Assembly (NCBI GenBank): GCA_032622095.1
Contig: CP136068.1
Span: 182,718,796 to 182,782,795, forward strand
Direction: 5' to 3'
DNA from: Siphonodentalium dalli
Taxonomy: Eukaryota > Mollusca > Scaphopoda > Gadilida > Siphonodentaliidae
Length of the DNA stretch: 64,000 bases
Below are positions 11,643 to 22,862 of this stretch, piece after piece. The notes beneath the pieces are model-generated. The model ran no database searches. It was not told the origin of the DNA and was given only the letters and a program-made list of their open reading frames with translations. Position 1 is the stretch's first letter, and each line of letters starts with the position of its first letter. A program made the position numbers and the translations under genes.

Positions 11643-12280
11643 ATGGTACATCATATAATTATTGTAACGTTGAACTTAATGATCAACTGGGTGGTTGCTC
11701 CATTACGTGCCACGTACGATCATATTAAGTGTGTCCCACACAGGTTGATAATTTGAAGTATGTATATTCTCAAGTCGCATTAATTAATGTGCCGGTTTAA
11801 ATCTGGTACCAATGGTACTGTGCGTATAGATGTTTATATTTCATGGACATATACCGGTATATAAAAATTAAATGAATGTGCCATGCTCTGTTACTGAAAC
11901 CATGTCATTTGAACCTTGCCGGTTAGAGGCACGGTTGTCCTTCGATATAATTTAGAAATAACAGTTAAGAAATTATAATTACTAAAACACATGTTATATG
12001 ACTGAAAATGTCTACTCTTTCCATATATTAACTTGGAATAAGCGCTATCATGTGAGCATTTCTGGCGTTGATAATCCGAACAGAACCATGCGCGGGGTTG
12101 GGTGTTGAATTGAGAGTGCCAGATGATTTAAACGTCCCAGTCAAGTGACTTGCCAAAAGCGAAGTTTCCAAAAAGCTCGAATAGTCTCCCCAAGAGTGTT
12201 GATAATGTTCTATTCAGCGTATGAATGCTGCGTAGTAATTTAAGAGCGTTCCATTCGTATGTATCGTATAGATATGAAAC
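11643..12280. other. No gene seen
   Basis: AT-rich unique-looking DNA, downstream (in minus-strand terms) of the exon ending at 12305. No further exon was recognised. Confidence 0.4.
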
Positions 12281-12286
12281 TTTATT
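12281..12286 (-). terminator. Poly(A) signal AATAAA
   Basis: TTTATT on the plus strand reads AATAAA on the minus strand, about 19 bases past the stop codon at 12305-12307. The placement supports the open frame as a real terminal exon. Confidence 0.5.
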
Positions 12287-12304
12287 GAGTTCAACCGTCC
12301 CAAT

Positions 12305-12950
12305 TTATCGGCAGGTGGAGTGAGCGACAAACAAATTAAATGATAGTTCATTGAACTTAATGTCCCTAACGACGTACTCTAGTTGAAGCATGGATTGTGG
12401 GCTTAATTGTGGTTTGATTACTTTATCCTTTTGTTTTGCCGACAATCCCGATGAAATATTCCCCATTCTCACATGATCGCGCAAATCCCCATCTTCAATA
12501 TCAGAATCAGAATCATTAAAAAGATAATCCAGTTTCAATGTTTGCATTTGTTTTAGAACATTTTTCGAAATTTGCTTATTTTATCATAAGCTGTCCAATA
12601 TTAAATAAGTCATTGTACGAGTGTTGTTTCTTAACATTTGAATCACGCCTACACAGTTTTCTTCTGATCTCTCGAAGTTTCCGCTTCCCGTCGTCCAACT
12701 CTGGCCTAATGGCACGTTTTTTCTCGGATCTTTCCGCTTTCAGTGCGTCTTCCTTCTCAATCCTGATCAGATCCAAGTGCCGCTGTTGCGCCAATTTCGA
12801 ATCCGAACCCAAACCGACCTCATCTTTCGCGATGAATTGACTCTCCATGCTGTGATATTTGGAATAATAATCAACTTGATTAACCAACGGTGCTCTATCA
12901 TGTTTGAATGGAGTAATTCTCCAGGAGAATTTTTCTTCCAAAATTCATTA
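12305..12950 (-). CDS. Terminal exon of an unrecognised charged, probably helical protein; frameshifted
   Basis: Two minus-strand frames read as one protein. The first (12941 down to 12576, about 121 codons) starts at a TTG two codons after a stop, so it is more likely an exon entered through a 3' splice site than a true start. It contains a KFSWRITPFKHDRAPL-like start and a strongly charged K/E/R segment (DLIRIEKEDALKAERSEKKR onward). The second (to 12305) contains DYLFNDSDSDIEDGD and ends in TAA. The frames overlap within an AAAA run near 12578, and dropping one A would join them, so this is a sequencing slip or a pseudogene lesion. A poly(A) signal follows. The codon pattern looks protein-like, but I do not recognise the family and assign no function. 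Confidence 0.5.
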
Positions 12951-13296
12951 GAATACGTCTGGATCAGTTGTCTTATCGGGCAATTTGTCAGTTAAACCCA
13001 GTTATGAGTCAAGGTTGGCTTCGTGATCCGACATACCGTTTGAATGCAAAAGTGCATAATCCCGTTTGCGTAGATTGCGCAACTCGGGCATGGTAGATTT
13101 TGTGAAGTTGACCACCCACAAGATTGTAATTTGGGATGTTCAAAGTTGTAGGCCCTATAGTAACCGCTACGCTACAGGATCAATGTCGACTGGATGTCAT
13201 TATAATTCGGGACACTGTTATGGAAACATGAAATCCGCCTCAAACACCAACTTCAACCAAACTAATTTGGGCAGACCAACACACTAAAACGAGCGC
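12951..13296. other. No gene seen; lead-in to satellite
   Basis: Unique-looking sequence between the exon above and the first satellite unit. No repeat partner was noticed. An upstream exon of the minus-strand gene was not identified. Confidence 0.4.
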
Positions 13297-16010
13297 AGCT
13301 ATATAACGCCGAGACTCCACGTGGCACCAATAAAGGCCCGGGACGAGTCAATCGAAGATAGGAAAGAGAGAAGCGATATAACGCCGAGACTCCCCGAGGC
13401 ACCAATAAAGGCCCGGGATTAGTCAATCGAAGATATGAAAGAGAGAAGCTATATAACGCCGAGACTCCCCGTGGCACCAATACAGGCCCGGGATGAGTCA
13501 ATCGAAGATAGGAAAGAGAGAAGCTATATAACGCCGAGACTCCCCGTGGCACCAATAAAGGTCCGGGACGAGGCAATCGAAGATAGGACAGAGAGAATCT
13601 ATATAACGCCGAGACTCCCCGTGGCACCAATAAAGGCCAGGGATGAGTCAATCGAAGATAGGAAAGAGAGAAGCTATATAACGCCGAGACTCCCCGTGGC
13701 ACCAATAAAGGCCCGGGACGAGTCAATCGAAGATAGGAAAGAGAGAAGCTATATAACGCCGAGACTCCCCGTGGCACCAATACAGGCCCGGGATCAGTCA
13801 ATCGAAGATAGGAAAGAGAGAAGCTATATAACGCCGAGACTCCCCGTGGCACCAATAAAGGCCAGGGATGAGTCAATCGAAGATAGGAAAGAGAGAAGCT
13901 ATATAACGCCGAGACTCCCCGTGGCACCAATAAAGGCCCGGGACGAGTCAATCGAAGATAGGAAAGAGAGAAGCTATATAACGCCGAGACTCCCCGTGGC
14001 ACCAATACAGGCCCGGGATCAGTCAATCGAAGATAGGAAAGAGAGAAGCTATATAACGCCGAGACTCCCCGTGGCACCAATACAGGCCCGGGATGAGTCA
14101 ATCGAAGATAGGAAAGAAAGAACCTATATAACGCCGAGACTCCCCGTGGCACCAATACAGGCCCGGGACGAGTCAATCGAAGATAGGAAAGAGAGAAGCT
14201 ATATAACGCCGAGACTCCCCGTGGCACCAATAAAGGCCCGGGACGAGTCAACCGAAGATAGGAAAGAGAGAAGCTATATAACGCCGAGACCCCCGTGGCA
14301 CCAATAAAGGCCCGGGACGAGTCAATCGAAGATAGGAAAGAGAGAAACTATATAACGCCGAGACTCCCCGTGGCACCAATAAAGGCCCGGGATGAGTCAA
14401 TCGAAGATAGGAAAGAGAGAAGCTATATAACGCCGAGACTCCCCGTGGCACCAATAAAGGCCCGGGACGAGTCAATCGAAGATAAGAAAGAGAGAAGCTA
14501 TATAACGCCGAGACCCCCGTGGCACCAATACAGGCCCGGGATGAGTCAATCGAAGATAGGAAAGAGAGAAGCTATATAACGCCGAGACTCCCCGTGGCAC
14601 CAATAAAGGCCCGGGACGAGTCAATCGAAGATAGGTAAGAGAGAAGCTATATAACGCCGAGACCCCCGTGGCACCAATAAAGGCCCGGGACGAGTCAATC
14701 GAAGATATGAAAGAGAGAAGCTATATAACGCCGAGACTCCCCGTGGCACCAATAAAGGCCCGGGACGAGTCAATCGAAGATAGGAAAGAGAGAAGCTATA
14801 TAACGCCGAGACTCCCCGTGGCACCAATAAAGGCCCGGGACGAGTCAATCGAAGATAGGAAAGAGAGAAGCTATATAACGCCGAGACTCCCCGTGGCACC
14901 AATAACGGCCCGGGACGAGTCAATCGAAGATAGGAAAGAGAGAAGCTATATAACGCCGAGACTCCCCGTGGCACCAATAACGGCCCGGGACGAGTCAATC
15001 GAAGATAGGAAAGAGAGAAGCTATATAACGCCGAGACTCCCCGTGGCACCAATAAAGGCCCGGGACGAGTCAATCGAAGATAGGAAAGAGAGAAGCTATA
15101 TAACGCCGAGACTCCCCGTGGCACCAATACAGGCCCGGGATCAGTCAATCGAAGATAGGAAAGAGAGAAGCTATATAACGCCGAGACTCCCCGTGGCACC
15201 AATAAAGGCCAGGGATGAGTCAATCGAAGATAGGAAAGAGAGAAGCTATATAACGCCGAGACTCCCCGTGGCACCAATAAAGGCCCGGGACGAGTCAATC
15301 GAAGATAGGAAAGAGAGAAGCTATATAACGCCGAGACTCCCCGTGGCACCAATACAGGCCCGGGATCAGTCAATCGAAGATAGGAAAGAGAGAAGCTATA
15401 TAACGCCGAGACTCCCCGTGGCACCAATACAGGCCCGGGATGAGTCAATCGAAGATAGGAAAGAAAGAAGCTATATAACGCCGAGACTCCCCGTGGCACC
15501 AATACAGGCCCGGGACGAGTCAATCGAAGATAGGAAAGAGAGAAGCTATATAACGCCGAGACTCCCCGTGGCACCAATAAAGGCCCGGGACGAGTCAACC
15601 GAAGATAGGAAAGAGAGAAGCTATATAACGCCGAGACCCCCGTGGCACCAATAAAGGCCCGGGACGAGTCAATCGAAGATAGGAAAGAGAGAAACTATAT
15701 AACGCCGAGACTCCCCGTGGCACCAATAAAGGCCCGGGATGAGTCAATCGAAGATAGGAAAGAGAGAAGCTATATAACGCCGAGACTCCCCGTGGCACCA
15801 ATAAAGGCCCGGGACGAGTCAATCGAAGATAAGAAAGAGATAAGCTATATAACGCCGAGACCCCCGTGGCACCAATACAGGCCCGGGATGAGTCAATCGA
15901 AGATAGGAAAGAGAGAAGCTATATAACGCCGAGACTCCCCGTGGCACCAATAAAGGCCCGGGACGAGTCAATCGAAGATAGGAAAGAGAGAAGCTATATA
16001 ACGCCGAGAC
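13297..16010 (+). repeat. 1347-bp higher-order repeat within the satellite
   Basis: Three 74-bp units (at 14286, 14509 and 14661) recur exactly 1347 bp on (15633, 15856 and 16008). The private variants AACCGAAG (14248, 15595) and GATAAGAAAG (14482, 15829) recur at the same distance. 1347 is 18 units minus three single-base losses, so an 18-unit block was duplicated as a whole. A third partial copy follows 16008. Confidence 0.9.
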
Positions 16011-19000
16011 CCCCGTGGCACCAATAAAGGCCCGGGACGAGTCAATCGAAGATATGAAAGAGAGAAGCTATATAACGCCGAGACTCCCCGTGGCACCAAT
16101 AAAGGCCCGGGACGAGTCAATCGAAGATAGGAAAGAGAGAAGCTATATAACGCCGAGACTCCCCGTGGCACCAATAAAGGCCCGGGACGAGTCAATCGAA
16201 GATAGGAAAGAGAGAAGCTATATAACGCCGAGACTCCCCGTGGCACCAATAACGGCCCGGGACGAGTCAATCGAAGATAGGAAAGAGAGAAGCTATATAA
16301 CGCCGAGACTCCCCGTGGCACCAATAAAGGCCCGGGACGAGTCAATCGAAGATAGGAAAGAGAGAAGCTATATAACGCCGAGACTCCCCGTGTCACCAAT
16401 AACGGCCCGGGACGAGTCAATCGAAGATAGGAAAGAGAGAAGCTATATAACGCCGAGACTCCCCGTGGCACCAATAAAGGCCCGGGATGAGTCAATCGAA
16501 GATAGGAAAGAGAGAAGCTATATAACGCCGAGACTCCCCGTGGCACCAATAAAGGCACGGGATGAGTCAATCGAAGATAGGAAAGAGAGAAGCTATATAA
16601 CGCCGAGACTCCCCGTGGCACCAATAAAGGCCCGGGACGAGTCAAGCGAAGATAGGAAAGAGAGAAGCTATATAACGCCGAGACTCCCCGTGGCACCAAT
16701 ACAGGCCCGGGATGAGTCAATCGAACATAGGACAGAGAGAAGCTATATAACACCGAGACTCCCCGTGGCACCAATAAAGGCCCGGGATGAGTCAATCGAA
16801 GATAGGAAAGAGAGAAGCTATATAACGCCGAGACTCCCCGTGGCACCAATAAAGGCCGGGGACGAGTCAATCGAAGATAGGAAAGAGAGAGAGAAGCTAT
16901 ATAACGCCGAGACTCCCCGTGGCACCAATAAAGGCCCGGGACGAGTCAATCGAAGATAGGAAAGAGAGAAGCTATATAAAGCCGAGACTCCCCGTGGCAC
17001 AAATAAAGGCCCGGGATGAGTCAATCGAAGATAGGAAAGAGAGAAGCTATATAACACCGAGACTCCCCGTGGCACCAATACAGGCCCGGGACGAGTCAAT
17101 CGAAGATAGGAAAGAGAGAAGCTATATAACGCTGAGACTCCCCGTGGCACCAATAAAGGCCCGGGATGAGTCAATCGAAGATAGGAAAGAGAGAGAGAAG
17201 CTATATAACGCCGAGACTCCCCGTGGCACCAATAAAGGCCCGGGACGAGTCAATCGAAGATAGGAAAGAGAGAAGCTATATAACGCCGAGACTCCCCGTG
17301 GCACCAATAAAGGCCCGGGATGAGTCAATCGAAGATAGGAAAGAGAGAAGCTATATAACGCCGAGACTCCCCGTGGCACAAATAAAGGCCCGGGACGAGT
17401 CAATCGAAGATAGGAAAGAGAGAAGCTATATAACGCCGAGACTCCCCGTGGCACCAATAAAGGCCCGGGATGAGTCAATCGAAGATAGGAAAGAGAGAAG
17501 CTATATAACGCCGAGACTCCCCGTGGCACAAATAAAGGCACGGGACGAGTCAATCGAAGATAGGAAAGAGAGAAGTTATATAACGCCGAGACTCCCCGTG
17601 GCACAAATAAAGGCCCGGGATGAGTCAATCGAAGATAGGAAAGAGAGAAGCTATATAACGCCGAGACTCCCCGTGGCACCAATAACGGCCCGGGACGAGT
17701 CAATCGAAGATAGGAAAGAAAGAAGCTATATAACGCCGAGACTCCCCGTGGCACAAATACAGGCCCGGGACGAGTCAATCGAAGATAGGAAAGAGAGAAG
17801 CTATATAACGCCGAGACTCCCCGTGGCACAAATACAGGCCCGGGACGAGTCAATCGAAGATAGGAAAGAGAGAAGCTATATAACGCCGTGACTCCCCGTG
17901 GCACCAATAACGGCCCGGGACGAGTCAATCGAAGATAGGAAAGAAAGAAGCTATATAACACCGAGACTCCCCGTGGCACAAATACAGGCCCGGGACGAGT
18001 TAATCGAAGATAGGAAAGAGAGAAGCTATATAACGCCGAGACTCCCCGTGGCACAAATACAGGCCCGGGACGAGTCAATCGAAGATAGGAAAGAGAGAAG
18101 CTATATAACGCCGAGACTCCCCGTGGCACAAATACAGGCCCGGGACGAGTCAATCGAAGATAGGAAAGAGAGAAGCTATATAACGCCGAGACTCCCCGTG
18201 GCACAAATACAGGCCCGGGACGAGTCAATCGAAGATAGGAAAGAGAGAAGCTATATAACGCCGTGACTCCCCGTGGCACCAATAACGGCCCGGGACGAGT
18301 CAATCGAAGATAGGAAAGAAAGAAGCTATATAACGCCGTGACTCCCCGTGGCACCAATACAGGCCCGGGACGAGTCAATCGAAGATAGGAAAGAGAGAAG
18401 CTATATAACGCCGAGACTCCCCGTGGCACCAATAAAGGCCCGGGATGAGTCAATCGAAGATAGGACAGAGAGAAGCTATATAACGCCGAGACTCCCCGTG
18501 GCACCAATAAAGGCCCGGGATGAGTCAATCGAAGATATGAAAGAGAGAAGCGATATAACGCCGAGACTCCCCGTGTCTCCAATAAAGGCCCGGGATGAGT
18601 CAATCGAAGATAGGAAAAAGAGAAGCTATATAACGCCGAGACTCCCCGTGGCACCAATACAGGCCCGGGATGAGTCAATCGAAGATAGGAAAGAGAGAAT
18701 ATATATAACGCCGAGACTCCCCGTGGCACCAATAAAGGCCCGGGACGAGTCAGTCGAAGATAGGAAAGAGAGAAGCTATATAACGCCGAGACTCCCCGTG
18801 GCACCAATAAAGGCCCGGGACGAGTCAATCGAAGATAGGAAAGAGAGAAGCTATATAACGCCGAGACTCCCCGTGGCACCAATAAAGGCCCGGGACGAGT
18901 CAATCGAAGATATGAAAGAGAGAAGCTATATAACGCCGAGACTCCCCGTGGCACCAATACAGGCCCGGGATGAGTCAATCGAAGATAGGAAAGAGAGAAG

Positions 19001-20600
19001 CTATATAACGCCGAGACTCCCCGTGGCACCAATAAAGGCCCGGGAGGAGTCAATCGAAGATATGAAAGAGAGAAGCTATATAACGCCGAGACTCCCCGTG
19101 GCACCAATAGAGGCCCGGGATGAGTCAATCGAAGATAGGAAAGAGAGAAGCTATATAACGCCGAGACTCCCCGTGGCACCAATAAAGGCCCGGGATGAGT
19201 CAATCGAAGATAGGAAAGAGAGAAGCTATATAACGCCGAGACTCCCCGTGGCACCAATAAAGGTCCGGGACGAGTCAATCGAAGATAGGAAAGAGAGAAG
19301 CTATATAACGCCGAGACTCCCCGTGGCACCAATACAGGCCCGGGATGAGTCAATCGAAGATAGGAAAGAGAGAAGCTATATAACGCCGAGACTCCCCGTG
19401 GCACCAATAAAGGCCCGGGACGAGTCAATCGAAGATAGGAACGAGAGAAGCTATATAACGCCGAGACTCCCCGTGGCACCAATAAAGGCCCGGGACGAGT
19501 CAATCGAAGATAGGAAAGAGAGAAGCTATATAACGCCGAGACTCCCCGTGGCACCAATAAAGGCCCGGGACGAGTCAATCGAAGATATGAAAGAGAGAAG
19601 CTATATAACGCCGAGACTCCCCGTGGCACCAATAAAGGCCCGGGACGAGTCAATCGAAGATATGAAAGAGAGAAGCTATATAACGCCGAGACTCCCCGTG
19701 GCACCAATAGAGGCCCGGGATGAGTCAATCGAAGATAGGAAAGAGAGAAGCTATATAACGCCGTGACTCCCCGTGGCACCAATAAAGGCCCGGGACGAGT
19801 CAATCGAAGATAGGAAAGAGAGAAGCTATATAACGCCGAGACTCCCCGTGGCACCAATAAAGGCCCGGGACGAGTCAATCGAAGATAGGAAAGAGAGAAG
19901 CTATATAACGCCGAGACTCCCCGTGGCACCAATAAAGGCCCGGGACGAGTCAATCGAACATAGGAAAGAGAGAAGCTATATAACGCCGACACTACCCGTG
20001 GCACCAATAGAGGCCCGGGATGAGTCAATCGAAGATAGGAAAGAGAGAAGCTATATAACGCCGAGACTCCCCGTGGCACCAATAAAGGCCCGGGACGAGG
20101 CAATCGAAGATAGGAAAGAGAGAAGCTATATAACGCCGAGACTCCCCGTGGCACCAATACAGGCCCGGGATGAGTCAATCGAAGATGGGAAAGAGAGAAG
20201 CTATATAACGCCGAGACTCCCCGTGGCACCAATAAAGGCCCGGGACGAGTCAATCGAAGATAGGAAAGAGAGAAGCTATATAAAGCCGAGACTCCCCGTG
20301 GCACCAATAGAGGCCCGGGACGAGTCAATCGAAGATAGGAAAGAGAGAAGCTATATAACGCCGAGACTCCCCGTGGCACCAATAAAGGCCCGGGACGAGT
20401 CAATCGAAGATATGAAAGAGAGAAGCGATATAACGCCGAGACTCCCCGTGGCACCAATACAGGCCCGGGATGAGTCAATCGAAGATAGGAAAGAGAGAAG
20501 CTATATAACGCCGAGACTCCCCGTGGCACCAATAAAGGCCCGGGACGAGTCAATCGAAGATATGAAAGAGAGAAGCTATATAACGCCGAGACTCCCCGTG
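13297..20600 (+). repeat. 75-bp satellite, about 97 head-to-tail units
   Basis: The unit contains CTATATAACGCCGAGACTCC, CCGTGGCACCAATAAAGGCC, CGGGACGAGTCAATCGAAGA and TAGGAAAGAGAGAAG. Units differ by a few bases: AAAGG, CAGG, ACGG or GAGG after AAT; GACGAG or GATGAG; TAGG or TATG. A few units are 74 bp (ACCCCCG) or 79 bp (extra GAGA). Because 75 is divisible by 3 and one frame per strand lacks stops, the array reads as huge false proteins: SYITPRLPVAPI repeats on plus, and GPLLVPRGVSALYSFSLSYL repeats on minus, up to 1196 codons (17122-20712, from a GTG). Plus-strand frames break at TGA variants. Near-identity of units indicates recent homogenisation. Confidence 0.97.
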
Positions 20601-20618
20601 CAGGCAATTCTTCAAGGA

Positions 20619-20715
20619 TTGTCCACTTATAAATGGACAATGGGTACCTAAAATGGTCATTAATAAATGGACAATCCAACCACGCGTGACACGCGAGCTT
20701 GGGATTGTCCACTAA
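20619..20715. repeat. ATTGTCCA/TGGACAAT inverted motifs at the satellite edge
   Basis: ATTGTCCA occurs at 20619 and 20704, and its complement TGGACAAT at 20634 and 20662. The first pair forms the palindrome ATTGTCCA-CTTATAAA-TGGACAAT. The cluster begins 18 bp after the last satellite base. Confidence 0.7.
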
Positions 20716-20798
20716 ATGAAGACATGTTTTGTTAATCCTGCATGAAGGGCAATAACTCTATAAATAATGTTAATTTGCTAAATAACGGTGATTTGTAT

Positions 20799-20884
20799 GA
20801 GAAGAAGTGTTTTTGACGAAATATCGGAGAGATTTGAAGAAGAGTTTTTGACGAAATAACGGAAATATTCGAAGAAGTGTTTTT
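20799..20884 (+). repeat. Short tandem repeat, about 40-bp unit
   Basis: Three imperfect copies carry GAAGAAGTGTTTTTGACGAA and related words, just before the isolated satellite unit. Confidence 0.7.
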
Positions 20885-20900
20885 AAATCTTATGCGCATT

Positions 20901-20960
20901 TGGTGCCCCGTGGCACCAATAAAGGCCCGGGACGAGTCAATCGAAGAGAAGCTATCAACA
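20901..20960 (+). repeat. Isolated partial satellite unit
   Basis: CCCCGTGGCACCAATAAAGG, CCCGGGACGAGTCAATCGAA, then GAGAAGCTAT reproduces about 45 bp of the satellite unit, lacking the GATAGGAAAGA portion and the TATATAACGCCGAGA portion. It is either a detached remnant or a relic of the single-copy sequence from which the array grew. Confidence 0.8.
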
Positions 20961-22004
20961 AAGGAAAGGTTACTTCTCACCTGTATCATATTGCGACCCT
21001 TCACGGCCGCAGTACAAAACGAAAACGACTTGAATTCTGGCTTCCAAACCAAGACACTTCGCAGCCAATCATCACAATTGAAAGGCATACGCTGTATCTG
21101 TGTGGATAAGCAAACAAGCGATTTAGGTCGCAAGGCCTGCTATGGCAAAACTCGTCATTTATTAGGAAATTTTTATCAACTTGTACCGTGTGGACCAAAA
21201 TAAACCTATGAATGTGTAGTCAAATGTTATCCATACACATATGGCACCATGCTGGTTATAATAATATGTGTTTAGTTTCGTGACAACAGTTTTTGATGAT
21301 TTCCAATTTGAATTATGAATCACCATATGTGGGTTGTAAACCACACTCGCTCATCTCCAAGCTACCAGGTAAGACCGCTGTTGCAAGACTGTTACGGCAA
21401 ATATGATATGGTAATTGGTGTGAATATATATTGGCAATAAACTAATGTATAACACAATCGGCTGTTGGTGAAATTCCGTTGCTGTGACTGGTATGATGGT
21501 AAAGATATGTTATTTATCAATAGAAAAAAAACATTGCTGATTGAAAATTGTGCTGGGCTACGAACGCTCACTTGTTGCAAAATGTCTTGATTTAACTCGC
21601 CGTTTTTTTGCAGCCACAAACACGAAATTAACATTCAGCAATTTACTTGGTTATGGCAGTTTAAAAATATTACCGCGATGAGATTAACGGCGGATACCAG
21701 AATGTCAACAGCTAGCATTCGCGGTGATACAACACGATTGTAGTTGACTGGATGTACGCGAACTTGTCATTACTGACCAACAACCTCATTAAAGGGGTCG
21801 ATTCATTTTAGCATAGCTGTATTGGGTGCAGGGCACCTGGATATTTCGGCACTGTCCTGGTTGTCAGAACGTGTCGGTACCTGAGTTCTCATCACTTTGT
21901 AGTTTCGGCCCAATCACTTGGTCGTTTCGGCACTTCGTCGAATACTTTTCGCCACATGGTTTATTTTTTTTAATTTTGACATTACCTCTTGTGCGTCAGA
22001 TCGA
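20961..22004. other. No gene seen
   Basis: Unique-looking DNA. A loose repetition of TTTCGGCAC / GGCAC words lies at about 21830-21950. The frame at 21826-22143 runs through this and into the next element, so it is not a gene. The minus frame at 20732-21133 crosses the isolated satellite unit and is likewise unsupported. Confidence 0.4.
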
Positions 22005-22452
22005 TAAGGGAGGGTTTACATTGCTGTATATCTGTATACAGATCTGTGTGAAGTCACGTGTCGCAGATTATTGTGATCACAATACGATTACTGATAGTGA
22101 ACGCGCGCTCACCAGTACTCTGGTAATTGACAATTCACTATGAGTCGTGTCAGTTTAGGCCAGACACAACACATTAATCAACTACCAGCAGACCAAAGCA
22201 GTGTATTCTTACACCAGTTGACAATGGTTCGAAGAAAGAATGAAAGTCGCACCAGAAGCCCGAGTAACAGTTAATCAAATCAGATGTGCCCGTCTCAATG
22301 CCTCGGTGTTGACCGTGACGTATACCGGACACAATTTTTGGTCACACGAACGAATACCGTTTTCGTTCCGCGTGCAATTGTATATCAACCCGTTTACACT
22401 AGTATCCGTGTATAACTGTATGCAGATCTACACCAATGTAAACACACCCTAA
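22005..22452 (+). mobile_element. DNA element, short copy (ends TWAGGG..TTTACATTG)
   Basis: It starts TAAGGGAGGGTTTACATTGC and ends CAATGTAAACACACCCTAA, so its ends are inverted. It matches 37182-37958 in reverse complement (GAACGCGCG blocks, GACAATTCACTATGAGT, CCCGAGTAACARTTAA, GGTGTTGACCGTG), but lacks about 330 bp present there. No transposase. Confidence 0.8.
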
Positions 22453-22862
22453 TGCGCGCATTTGGGAAACTGAAATCACAAACAGAACACTGTAATCTTA
22501 ATCAGCGAGTTATTGGCATTCCTTCATGAATTGAATCGATCAATTTTCCGACACCGTGTGTTTACTTTTTGAGTTACACTATACAACTTCCCGTTATTGT
22601 GAAAACAATATAAACACATATACAATATGCCATGGTTCCATGCGTGTGTATGGCACAAGACAGTTAACCACTTCCAGTCAATCATAATGCTTGTTTTATC
22701 GACAACTATTCAAATTGAATTAAACTAATTAGTAAAGATACTTGAAAATTTGTATACGATGTCTGATCGTTGCTTCAGAGTTAGGTTTCGTAATAACTGC
22801 CTCGTAATTAGATAGATACTAGCTACAACACATTGTTGCTAAATTGATAGGCAACATCAATA

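Noticed and set aside
13297-20600. CRISPR-like array
   Set aside because: Units are contiguous without unique spacers, in a eukaryotic sequence with no cas-like genes. The same holds for the 29-bp and 97-bp arrays.
13262-20712. Very long frames on both strands (up to 1196 codons) as repetitive secreted or structural proteins
   Set aside because: The unit is 75 bp, divisible by 3, so one stop-free frame per strand is propagated automatically. Both strands are open at once, the longest frame starts at GTG in flanking DNA, and 74- and 79-bp units shift the frame freely, with no sign of frame conservation.
21826-22143. 105-codon frame with a hydrophobic centre
   Set aside because: Spans a loose GGCAC repeat and the start of a DNA element, and no exon signals are present.
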